From: an uncultured Azospirillum sp. | Lineage (GTDB): Bacteria; Pseudomonadota; Alphaproteobacteria; Azospirillales; Azospirillaceae | Direction: 5' to 3' | Length of the DNA stretch: 18,919 nt | Assembly (NCBI RefSeq): GCF_946480385.1 | Contig: NZ_CAMLJP010000115.1 | Span: 1-18,919 of the forward strand | Translations under genes and position numbers: made by a program | Part shown: one piece after another, positions 7,620 to 14,439 of the stretch | Position numbering within the stretch: position 1 is the first letter of the stretch | How the letters are laid out: the number at the start of each line of letters is the position of its first letter | Notes under the pieces: model-generated | Told to the model about the DNA's origin: nothing | Database searches by the model: none | Seen by the model: only the letters and a program-made list of their open reading frames with translations

Positions 7620-8734
7620 CAGTGGACGAGCTCCGGCTGTTCGGCCGCAGCAAGCGCCATCTGCGGCTGCACGATGATCTTCACGTTGCGGTCCTTGTGG
7701 GCGACCAGTTCCTCGAAGCCGCCGCTGACAATGTCGTCCAGCGTGATGCGGCCGGTGATCAGCGGCTGCACGTCGATGCGGCCATCGGCGATGAAGCGGA
7801 TGACGTCGGCGAATTCGCCATTGTAGGCCAGCGAGCCGATGACCTGCTTCTCGGTGGCGACGATCTCGAAGAAGTTGAAGGAGCTGGGCTCTTCGAAGAT
7901 GCCGACCAGCACCGCCTTGCCGGCCTTGCGGATCACGTCGATGGCGAGCTTGGCGGTGTCGCGGTGTCCGATGCATTCGAACGACACGTCGGCGCCGTAG
8001 CCGCCGGTCAGCGCCTTCACCTCCGCCACCGCGTCGCACTCCTTGGGGTCGAGCACGATGGAGGCGCCGACCTCCAGCGCCTTGGCCTTGCGGGCGGCGG
8101 ACATCTCCAGCACGATGATCCGGCCGGCGCCCGCGGCTTTCGCGCACATGATGGTGCAGAGCCCGATGGTGCCGGCGCCGACCACCACCACGGTCTCGCC
8201 GACGATGCTGCCGGCCTTCTTCACCGCGTGCATGCCGACCGCCAGCGGCTCGATCAGGGCGCCGGCCTCGGTCGGGAAGCCGTCGGGCAGCTTGTAGAGC
8301 AGTTCGGCCGGGACATTGACCAGGCTGGCGAAGGCGCCGTTGTTCATCAGGCCGGTGAAGGCCAGCTTCTCGCAGATGTTGTACATGCCGTGCTTGCAGT
8401 AATAGCACTCGCCGCAATGCTGGCAGGCGTCGGCCGCCACCCGGTCGCCGACGGCAAAGCCGGTGACACCTTCGCCGAGCGTCGCGATCTCGCCGCTGAA
8501 CTCGTGGCCGAGGATGCACTGGCCCTTCAGGCCGGTCAGCGGGTGGGGGGTGTCGACGGGGATGAAGACCGGGCCGGCGACATACTCATGCAGGTCGGAC
8601 CCGCAGATGCCGCACCAATGCACCTTGATCTGCACCCAGCCGGCGGGCGGGGCGCCCGGCAGCGGCACATCCTCGACCCGGATGTCCTTGCGGCCATGCC
8701 AGACGGCGGCCTTCATCGTGGTTGTCGCATTCAT
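7619..8734 (-). CDS. bdhA: (R,R)-type 2,3-butanediol dehydrogenase, zinc MDR family
   Basis: A 371-residue medium-chain dehydrogenase/reductase that oxidises 2,3-butanediol to acetoin, or the reverse, with NAD(H). Visible features are the catalytic-zinc cysteine in [11 protein letters not shown], the GHEFSGEI histidine-glutamate, the structural-zinc cluster [18 protein letters not shown], and the Rossmann motif [11 protein letters not shown]. The N-terminal region with AGPVFIP...HPLTG resembles the 2,3-butanediol dehydrogenase branch rather than generic sorbitol dehydrogenases, and the aco operon setting supports that substrate. MDR-type enzymes are generally R-specific, whereas the SDR neighbour is of the S/meso type; the stereochemistry is an inference. 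The ATG at 8734 has GGAGG 8 nt upstream; an internal ATG seven codons in is possible. It lies 45 nt after budC and overlaps lipA by one base. Confidence 0.88.
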   Translation of the reverse strand: MNATTTMKAAVWHGRKDIRVEDVPLPGAPPAGWVQIKVHWCGICGSDLHEYVAGPVFIPVDTPHPLTGLKGQCILGHEFSGEIATLGEGVTGFAVGDRVAADACQHCGECYYCKHGMYNICEKLAFTGLMNNGAFASLVNVPAELLYKLPDGFPTEAGALIEPLAVGMHAVKKAGSIVGETVVVVGAGTIGLCTIMCAKAAGAGRIIVLEMSAARKAKALEVGASIVLDPKECDAVAEVKALTGGYGADVSFECIGHRDTAKLAIDVIRKAGKAVLVGIFEEPSSFNFFEIVATEKQVIGSLAYNGEFADVIRFIADGRIDVQPLITGRITLDDIVSGGFEELVAHKDRNVKIIVQPQMALAAAEQPELVH

Positions 8735-8779
8735 GGTGTTGTCCTCCGGATTTTTGTTATGGGCGAGCGCTCAAAGCGG

Positions 8780-9565
8780 TCAGGCGAACACCATCCCGCC
8801 ATCGACGAGCAGGGACTGGCCGGTCATGAAGTCGCTGTCGGACGAGGCGAGGAAGCGGGCGACGCCGACCAGATCGTCGGGCCGCGACGGCCGGCCCAGC
8901 ACGGCGCCGGCGGCGAACATGTCGAAGGCCTCGTTCTCCGACTTGGTGATGCCGGTGTCGCGGAAGCCCTGGTCGATGATCTTCCACATCTCGGTCGCCA
9001 CCACGCCGGGGCAGATGGCGTTGGCGGTGATGCCGTCCTTGCCGAAGCCGCGGGCGGCGGCCTGGGTCAGGGCCACGACGGCGAACTTGCTGGCGGAGTA
9101 ATGGGCCAGCGGCTCGTAGCCCTGCTTGCCGGCGATGGAAGCGGTGTTGACGATCTTGCCGCCGCCACCCTGCTTCTTGAACGTCTTGATCGCTTCCTGC
9201 ATGCCGATCAGCACGCCCATCGCGTTGACGTCGTTGACCGTGTGCCAGTCGTCCTCGGTGATGTCGAGGAAGGGCTTGGTCTGGGCGATACCGGCATTGT
9301 TGAAGAGAACGTCAAGCCGGCCATGGGCCTTCACCGTCTCGTCGATCATGCGGCGGACGGCGGCGCGGTCGCGGACATCGACGGTGACGGCGATTGCCGC
9401 GCCGCCGGCGGCGCGGATAGCCTCGGCCACCTGTTGGGCGTCGGCCTCGGTGCGGTCGGCGATGGTGAGCTTCGCGCCGTCAGCGGCGAGCGCCTTAGCG
9501 ATGGTGGCGCCGATGCCGCGGCCGGCGCCGGTGACGATGATGCTCTTGTCCTTGAGGTCAGGCAT
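8780..9565 (-). CDS. budC: Acetoin reductase / 2,3-butanediol dehydrogenase, SDR family
   Basis: A 261-residue classical short-chain dehydrogenase. The cofactor motif TGAGRGIG (residues 12-19), NNAG (89-92), and the catalytic Ser143, Tyr156 and Lys160 (TAS...YSASK) are all present. Asp37 at the end of beta-2 (TIADRTEAD) suggests NAD(H) preference. ASKFAVVALTQAAARGFGKDGITANAICPGVVATEMWKII closely follows the BudC/diacetyl-acetoin reductase pattern, including the MW after the PG motif. The family interconverts meso- or (S,S)-butanediol with acetoin and reduces diacetyl. Within this operon it would feed acetoin to the Aco complex. AGGAG sits 7 nt before the ATG at 9565. A strong hairpin lies directly upstream of that site. 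The exact substrate is inferred. Confidence 0.85.
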   Translation of the reverse strand: MPDLKDKSIIVTGAGRGIGATIAKALAADGAKLTIADRTEADAQQVAEAIRAAGGAAIAVTVDVRDRAAVRRMIDETVKAHGRLDVLFNNAGIAQTKPFLDITEDDWHTVNDVNAMGVLIGMQEAIKTFKKQGGGGKIVNTASIAGKQGYEPLAHYSASKFAVVALTQAAARGFGKDGITANAICPGVVATEMWKIIDQGFRDTGITKSENEAFDMFAAGAVLGRPSRPDDLVGVARFLASSDSDFMTGQSLLVDGGMVFA

Positions 9566-9578
9566 GAGCGGTCTCCTG

Positions 9579-9609
9579 CCGGCGCGCTGGCGGATAGCCT
9601 GCGCGCCGG
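9579..9609 (-). repeat. Hairpin immediately upstream of the budC ribosome binding site
   Basis: CCGGCGCGC and GCGCGCCGG (9579-9587 / 9601-9609) form a perfect 9-bp GC stem with a 13-nt loop, in the 90-nt gap between acoC and budC. On the transcript it ends about two bases before the budC AGGAG. Such a hairpin could protect the 5' end of a processed budC-bdhA-lipA message, cause partial attenuation, or modulate budC translation. The structure is seen directly; the role is inference. Confidence 0.5.
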
Positions 9610-9655
9610 TGGCGGGTGGATCGGGATGAAGGGAAGGGGAGGGAGCGGCGGCGGC

Positions 9656-10780
9656 TCAGCCGGCCTTGGCGATGTGGTCCTTGAGCAGCGCGTTCACTTT
9701 GCCGGCCGCCTCCATCTGCACCATGTGGCCGGCGCCGGGGATGACGGCGACCTGTGCCGTGTTCGCCAGCGCCTGGGCGTGGTCGGCCGGGATGACGCGG
9801 TCCTCCTCGCCCCACACGACGAGAGTCGGCGTCCTGGCATCGGCGATCCCGGCCGCAAGGACGCTGGCCTGCCGGCCATCGGCGAACAGCGACGCCGACA
9901 GCGCCCGCAGCGCTTCGTCCACGCCGTCCAGCCGCTTGTACTTCAACAGGTCGTCAACCATCTGGCGGCTGACAAGGCCACGGTCGGCGAACAGCGTCTC
10001 CAGGACCGGTTTCAGGTCGCGGCGCGATGTCGCACCGACGAAGCCCTGGATGTAGCCGGTGTCGATCTGCTCGCCCAGGCCGGCCGACGCGATCAGCGAC
10101 AGCGACGCCACCCTGCCCGGCGCGTCGAGCGCTGTGCGCATCGACACCGCGCCGCCCATCGAATGGCCGACGAAATGGGCGCGCTCCACCCCGACGGTGT
10201 CGAGGAAGCCCAGCACCGCCTGCGACAGGCCGGACAGGCCGGGATCGGCGATCTGCTTGGTCGACTGGCCGTGGCCGGGCAGGTCGAGCGCATAGACGGT
10301 GGCCTTTTCCGCCAGCGCGTCGATGGTGAACAGCCAGTTGTCGAGATCGCCGCCGAAGCCGTGGACCAGCAGGACGGTCGGCCCGCTCTCCCCACGCTTG
10401 GCGTAGCGGATGGTGCCGGCCGGCGTTTCGGCGGTGTGGTACTGCGGGCCGGATTCTGCCTCACCGTCCTCTTCGCTGGCCGGGACGGCATAGGCGTTGA
10501 TGAAGGCGTCGATGTCGTCGTCCGGCACGTCGGGTTCGGCCAGCACGGCGATCAGCGCCTTGACCGGATAGACGGTGCCGGGCTCGCCCAGCACGCGGCG
10601 CAGGACGCCGGTTTCACCCGCCTCGACCACGTTGGTGATCTTGTCGGTCTCGACCTCCAGCAGCTCATCGCCGATGGAGATGGTGGACCCCGGCCGCTTC
10701 AGCCAGCCGGTGACCTTGCCCTCCGACATGGACAGGCCCCATTTCGGCATGACGATGGGCTTGATGCGCTCGTTCAACAT
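9656..10780 (-). CDS. acoC: Acetoin dehydrogenase E2: lipoyl domain fused to alpha/beta hydrolase
   Basis: A 374-residue dihydrolipoamide acetyltransferase component of acetoin dehydrogenase; it accepts the acetyl group from E1 on its lipoyl arm and passes it to CoA. Residues 6-80 form a biotinyl/lipoyl domain (PIVMPKWGLSMSEGKVTGW) with Lys47 in ETDKITN as the lipoylation site. From about residue 135 it is an alpha/beta hydrolase: VLLVHGFGG oxyanion region, nucleophile Ser207 in GHSMGG, Asp327 in GEEDRVIP and His352 in GAGHMVQME. This domain pair is characteristic of the AcoC found in Cupriavidus and Pseudomonas, and differs from the pyruvate dehydrogenase E2, which has a peripheral-subunit binding domain and a CAT-like catalytic domain. 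AGGAG lies 10 nt before the ATG. A 187-bp repeat-containing gap separates it from acoB. Confidence 0.93.
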   Translation of the reverse strand: MLNERIKPIVMPKWGLSMSEGKVTGWLKRPGSTISIGDELLEVETDKITNVVEAGETGVLRRVLGEPGTVYPVKALIAVLAEPDVPDDDIDAFINAYAVPASEEDGEAESGPQYHTAETPAGTIRYAKRGESGPTVLLVHGFGGDLDNWLFTIDALAEKATVYALDLPGHGQSTKQIADPGLSGLSQAVLGFLDTVGVERAHFVGHSMGGAVSMRTALDAPGRVASLSLIASAGLGEQIDTGYIQGFVGATSRRDLKPVLETLFADRGLVSRQMVDDLLKYKRLDGVDEALRALSASLFADGRQASVLAAGIADARTPTLVVWGEEDRVIPADHAQALANTAQVAVIPGAGHMVQMEAAGKVNALLKDHIAKAG

Positions 10781-10852
10781 GGAACTCGGTCTCCTGGGGG
10801 ATTTTTTGATTGGGGCGTGGTGCCGCCCCGCAGTTCTTTGCCCCCACCCCGA

Positions 10853-10935
10853 CCCTCCCCCGCTGGGCGGGGGAGGGGGATTGGCGCGTTTGCGGGAAGG
10901 GGGCGGAGTTCCCTCCCCTGCGAAGCGGGGGAGGG
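10853..10935. repeat. Two tandem GC-rich hairpins (REP-like intergenic repeat) between acoB and acoC
   Basis: Hairpin one is CCCTCCCCCGC / GCGGGGGAGGG (10853-10863 / 10867-10877), a perfect 11-bp stem with a 3-nt loop. Hairpin two (10911-10921 / 10925-10935) has the same arms with one T:G difference and loop GAA. The arms are nearly identical between the two, which points to a small mobile or dispersed palindromic repeat rather than a unique structure. A further GGGGCG / CGCCCC inverted repeat lies at 10812-10829. They sit inside the operon, so they may attenuate transcription or stop 3' exonucleases after acoXAB. No T-run follows on the operon strand. Confidence 0.65.
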
Positions 10936-10967
10936 TTAGGGAGGGGGTAATCAGGCCGGCGCCTACC

Positions 10968-11999
10968 TCACGCCGCGATGCTGCGCGCCCCCTTGGGCGA
11001 CAACGTACGCCGCACCGCGCTGGCGATGCTGTCGGCGCTGGGGACGTACAGGTCTTCCAGCGATGGCGCGAAGGGCACCGGGGTGTGCGGCGCGGTCACC
11101 ATCTGGATGCCGGCCTTCAGCGCCCCGAAGGCGTTCTGGCCGACGAAGGCGGCGATGTCGGTGGCGAGGTTGCAGCGCGGATGCGCCTCGTCCACCACCA
11201 CCAGCCGGCCGGTGCGCTCGACGCTCTCGATGATGGTGTCCCAGTCGATGGGCGACAGGGTGCGCAGGTCGATCACCTCAGCCTCGGTGCCGTCCTTCGC
11301 CAGAGCCGTCGCCGCCTCCATCGCGCGGTGGACGGTCAGGCCGTAGCTGACGATGGTCACGTCGTCGCCGTCGCGCAGCACATTGGCCTCGCCGAAGGGG
11401 ATGGCGTAGCTCTCAGCCGGGACCTCACACTCCATCCCGTAGAGGTTCTTGTGCTCGCAGAAGATGACCGGGTCGTTGTCGCGGATCGACTGGATCAGCA
11501 GGCCCTTGGCGTCATAGGCGTTGCTGGGGCAGACCACCTTCAGCCCTGGAATGTGGGTGAACAGCGGGGTGAGCATCTGCGAATGCTGGGCGGCGGCGCG
11601 GAAGCCGGCGCCGACCATGCCGCGGATCACCACCGGCGTCTCGGCCTTGCCGCCGAACATGTAGCGGAACTTGGCGGCCTGGTTGAAGATCTGGTCGAAG
11701 CAGACGCCCATGAAGTCGAGGAACATCAGCTCCGCCACCGGCCGCAGCCCGCAGGCGGCGGCACCGACGGCCGCGCCGATATAGGCGGATTCCGACAGCG
11801 GCGTGTCCATCAGCCGGTTGCCATGCTTGGCGTACAGCCCCTTGGTGACGCCCAGCACGCCGCCCCAGGCGTCGTCCTCGCCGTGGGCGCCGGTGCCACC
11901 GACGATGTCCTCGCCCATGACGATGACGGTGGGGTCGCGGCGCATCTCCAGGTCCAGGGCCTCGTTGATCGCCTGCTTCATGCTGATCTTGCGGGACAT
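10968..11999 (-). CDS. acoB: Acetoin dehydrogenase E1 beta subunit
   Basis: A 343-residue transketolase-type beta subunit that forms the E1 heterotetramer with AcoA. E1 performs TPP-dependent cleavage of acetoin, releasing acetaldehyde and transferring an acetyl group to lipoyl-AcoC. Visible features are the N-terminal AINEALDLEMRRDPTVIVMGEDI with the conserved Glu that activates TPP, TPLSESAYIGAAVGAA, AELMFLDFMGVCFDQIFNQAAKFRYM, the pyrimidine-domain HSQMLTPLFTHIPGLKVVCPSN, and a transketolase C-terminal domain with VIDLRTLSPIDWDTI and VVVDEAHP. The length matches AcoB and PDH E1-beta proteins. GGAGG lies 6 nt before the ATG. It follows acoA after 37 nt. The assignment to acetoin rather than pyruvate or branched-chain acids rests on acoX and the AcoC hydrolase fusion next to it. 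Confidence 0.94.
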   Translation of the reverse strand: MSRKISMKQAINEALDLEMRRDPTVIVMGEDIVGGTGAHGEDDAWGGVLGVTKGLYAKHGNRLMDTPLSESAYIGAAVGAAACGLRPVAELMFLDFMGVCFDQIFNQAAKFRYMFGGKAETPVVIRGMVGAGFRAAAQHSQMLTPLFTHIPGLKVVCPSNAYDAKGLLIQSIRDNDPVIFCEHKNLYGMECEVPAESYAIPFGEANVLRDGDDVTIVSYGLTVHRAMEAATALAKDGTEAEVIDLRTLSPIDWDTIIESVERTGRLVVVDEAHPRCNLATDIAAFVGQNAFGALKAGIQMVTAPHTPVPFAPSLEDLYVPSADSIASAVRRTLSPKGARSIAA

Positions 12000-12036
12000 G
12001 TGTTTCCTCCGCGCGTTTTGCGTTTCTTGAATGGGC

Positions 12037-13020
12037 TCAGTAGGCGACGTAGACGTCGCTCAGCAGGTCTTCCGGCGCCGGCAACGGGGCGGCCTTGGCG
12101 GCACGCGTGGCGTCCTCGATCAGTGCGTTCACTTCGCGGTCGATGGCCTGCAATTCGTCGCGGCCGATCACCCCGGCCTCGATCACCCGCTCCGACAGGA
12201 TCGTCAGGCAGTCGCGCGACGCGCGGATCGCCTCCAACTCGCCCTTGGCGCGGTAGGTCTGGGCGTCGCCTTCGAAATGGCCGTAGAAGCGGACCATGTT
12301 GCATTCCAGCAGGGCCGGGCCGCCGCCGTCGCGGGCGCGGCGGATGATCTCGCCGGCCGCCTCGTACACCGCGAAGAAGTCGGTGCCGTCCACCGTGACG
12401 CCCGGCATGCCGAAGCCGGTGGCGCGGTCGACATAGCTGTCGCAGGACACCGCCCATTCCATCGCGGTGGATTCGGCATAGCCGTTGTTCTCCACCACGA
12501 AGACCACCGGCAGGTTCCACACGGCGGCGAGGTTCAGGCTTTCCAGGAAGGTGCCTTGGTTGGACGCGCCGTCGCCGACGAAGGTGATGCCGACGCCGCG
12601 GTCGCCGCGCACCTTGGCCGCCAGCGCCGCGCCGCAGATCAGCGGAGCCCCGGCGCCGAGGATGCCGTTGGCGCCCATCATGCCCTTGGACAGGTCGGCG
12701 ATGTGCATCGACCCGCCCTTGCCCCGGCAGGCGCCGGTGCTGCGGCCATAGATCTCCGCCATCATTGCGTGGACGTCGACGCCCTTGGCGATGCAGTGGC
12801 CGTGACCGCGATGGGTGGAGGCGATGCGGTCGTTGTCGTTCAGGTGCATCATGATGCCGGTGGCGCAGGCCTCCTCGCCGGCATAGAGGTGGACGAAGCC
12901 GGGGATGTCGCCCTTGGCGAAGTCGACGTGCAGCCGCTCCTCGAACTCGCGGATCGTCCGCATGGTGCGGTAGGCCTTCAGCAGTTCGTCCTTGCCGAGG
13001 GGAAAGGGATTCTGGGCCAT
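12037..13020 (-). CDS. acoA: Acetoin dehydrogenase E1 alpha subunit (TPP-dependent)
   Basis: A 327-residue E1-alpha subunit that carries the thiamine diphosphate binding motif: GDG at residues 149-151 (GDGASNQGTF), ending in ENN at 177-179. Other expected segments are YRTMRTIREFEERLHVDFAKGDIPGFVHLYAGEEA at the N-terminus, STHRGHGHCIAKG (active-site histidines), and GKGGSMHIADLSKGMMGANGI. Length and order are normal for AcoA. A GGGAG lies about 10 nt before the ATG at 13020, and it follows acoX after 32 nt. Together with AcoB it starts acetoin breakdown. The gene looks intact. An E3 (acoL) needed to re-oxidise the lipoyl group is not in this operon and would have to come from elsewhere in the genome. 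Confidence 0.95.
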   Translation of the reverse strand: MAQNPFPLGKDELLKAYRTMRTIREFEERLHVDFAKGDIPGFVHLYAGEEACATGIMMHLNDNDRIASTHRGHGHCIAKGVDVHAMMAEIYGRSTGACRGKGGSMHIADLSKGMMGANGILGAGAPLICGAALAAKVRGDRGVGITFVGDGASNQGTFLESLNLAAVWNLPVVFVVENNGYAESTAMEWAVSCDSYVDRATGFGMPGVTVDGTDFFAVYEAAGEIIRRARDGGGPALLECNMVRFYGHFEGDAQTYRAKGELEAIRASRDCLTILSERVIEAGVIGRDELQAIDREVNALIEDATRAAKAAPLPAPEDLLSDVYVAY

Positions 13021-13052
13021 GAGGTGTTTTCTCCCTGATTGATGTTTGAACT

Positions 13053-14108
13053 TTAAAGAGCGGCGGTGACGGGCACCGGGGTGCCGGTCAGCAGCCGGTT
13101 CTGGCCGGCGTGCCGCATGACCGCGGCGACGTTGACCGTTCGGAAGGCGTCGTCCCGGAGCGTCAGGGACAGACGGTCGCGTTCGGTGAAGGACAGTTCG
13201 CGCTCGCCATCCAGCGCGATGGAGCCGGCGGCGACCTCAGGCACGAAGGCCACGTCGGCCGGCATGCGCCGCCAGTCGGTGACGCCGACCCGGGCCATCA
13301 TCCCCGGCGCGATGGGGGCGTGGAGCGTGGTGGCGGCCTTGCGGCAGTCGCCGTCCGGGGACAGCCGCACCATCAGGCCGCCGCTCTCGTCGCGGCCGAC
13401 GGGTTCCAGCAGGCCGGCGATGGCCGACATGCCGATCACCTCCGGGTCGGCGAAGGTGACGTAGAGTTCGCGGAAATTCTCGGTCCGCCACAGGGCGCGG
13501 GCGCCGATGTAGCGCTCCGTCACCAGGGCGACGTCGACCAGCGCCATCTCGGTGACCGCTCCGCCATTCAGCGACACGTCGATCCGCTTGTTGGCGGCGA
13601 AGGCGACGTGCGGCGGCACCCGCCCGGTGACGGCCAAACCGGTGGCGAGCCCGGTGATCGTCGGCTCGCGGTGTTCGGGGAAGGCGTTGTTGGTGCCGGT
13701 GGAGATGCCGGCGATCGGCACCGTCCCGCATTCCGCCGCGACCGCCCGGTGGGTGCCGTCGCCGCCCAGCACCACCAGGGCCGCGACGCCCGCCCGCCGC
13801 ATCTCGGCGGTGGCGCGGTGGGTGTCGGCGACCGTGCCGGTGATCGGCATGGAAACGGGGTGGAGGGTGGGGTAGATGTCCTCGCCGCGCGATTTGGCCC
13901 GCATCATGCCGCGCTCGACATGGGCGCGGATGCCGCCATTCTCCGGCATCATCAGAGCGTCGCGGACGCCGCAGGCATGCAGCGCCGCCAGCACCCGCAG
14001 CAGGATGTTCGCCCGGTCGGCGATCTGCAGGCTGGTGGCGTTGGCGACGACCCTGCGGATATCGCGGGCGGAAACCGGATTGGCGACGATGCCGACGACC
14101 GGAGCCAA
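13053..14108 (-). CDS. acoX: AcoX, acetoin catabolism protein (ATP-NAD kinase-like), TTG start
   Basis: A 351-residue protein of the AcoX family, distantly related to NAD kinases. VGIVANPVSARDIRRVVA at the N-terminus and the nucleotide-binding VVLGGDGTHRAVA and ISTGTNNAFP motifs are the family signatures. AcoX is found at the head of aco operons; its biochemical role is unsettled. No in-frame ATG exists near the expected N-terminus. A TTG at 14108, 7 nt after a strong GGGGAGG, gives exactly the family's start, so TTG initiation is well supported and may limit expression of this first gene. A sigma-54 promoter with an inferred start near 14158 lies upstream, so acoX is the first gene of the operon. 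Confidence 0.92.
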   Translation of the reverse strand: MAPVVGIVANPVSARDIRRVVANATSLQIADRANILLRVLAALHACGVRDALMMPENGGIRAHVERGMMRAKSRGEDIYPTLHPVSMPITGTVADTHRATAEMRRAGVAALVVLGGDGTHRAVAAECGTVPIAGISTGTNNAFPEHREPTITGLATGLAVTGRVPPHVAFAANKRIDVSLNGGAVTEMALVDVALVTERYIGARALWRTENFRELYVTFADPEVIGMSAIAGLLEPVGRDESGGLMVRLSPDGDCRKAATTLHAPIAPGMMARVGVTDWRRMPADVAFVPEVAAGSIALDGERELSFTERDRLSLTLRDDAFRTVNVAAVMRHAGQNRLLTGTPVPVTAAL

Positions 14109-14168
14109 GATTGCGCCTCCCCTTCGTTGCGGCGCGCCGTTGATCGACGCGCGCTTCGAAGGGGTAAG

Positions 14169-14184
14169 AGCAACCGCCGTGCCA
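14169..14184 (-). promoter_or_regulatory. Sigma-54 (-24/-12) promoter of the aco operon
   Basis: The minus strand reads TGGCAC-GGCGG-TTGCT (14184..14169), a full match to the sigma-54 consensus TGGCACG-N4-TTGCW. Transcription should begin about 12 nt downstream, near 14158, giving a leader of about 50 nt before the acoX TTG. An AT-rich stretch at 14201-14220 lies between this promoter and the upstream repeats; on the minus strand it contains AATCAA followed by A-rich bases, a partial IHF site (7 of 9 consensus positions). That is where IHF would be expected to bend DNA. Known aco operons are activated by the sigma-54 enhancer-binding protein AcoR in response to acetoin. Confidence 0.85.
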
Positions 14185-14249
14185 GATGGTCAGTTCAGCG
14201 GATTTTCTTGATTTTCAACGGTCGGAGGTGAGGCAGTGGAGTGGGGCGT

Positions 14250-14299
14250 TGCAACAGGTGTTGCACGGACTGTTGCGCCGCCGGTGCAACAGGTGTGGC
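14250..14299. promoter_or_regulatory. Paired upstream activator sites, probably for an AcoR-type activator
   Basis: A perfect palindrome, TGCAACA-GG-TGTTGCA (14250-14265), is repeated with one change and a shortened arm as TGCAACAGGTGTGGC (14285-14299), 35 bp away. An extra half site, TGTTGC, lies between at 14271-14276. The two centres fall about 100 and 135 bp upstream of the predicted sigma-54 start, the usual distance for enhancer-binding protein sites. The repeats are seen directly; binding by AcoR is inferred from the operon content. The remainder of the 331-base stretch 14109-14439 holds the sigma-54 promoter and the leader of the FAD-oxidase gene, and I see no gene in it. Confidence 0.7.
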
Positions 14300-14439
14300 G
14301 GTTCATGCGGTATGGGAACCAAGCTGTAGCGGTCCTGGCATTCCACCCCTGCGCAGCGCCCATCTTGCCAAGCCTTCACCCGGCGCTTTAGCTTCGCTTG
14401 GTCATACCAATGAACCATCGACCGGGGAGGACAACACCC

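Noticed and set aside
7556..10939. A very long plus-strand open frame (over 1100 codons) opposite lipA, bdhA, budC and acoC
   Set aside because: It is the antisense shadow of four well-supported genes in high-GC DNA. Its translation is low-complexity, rich in G, A, D, R and H, and resembles no family.
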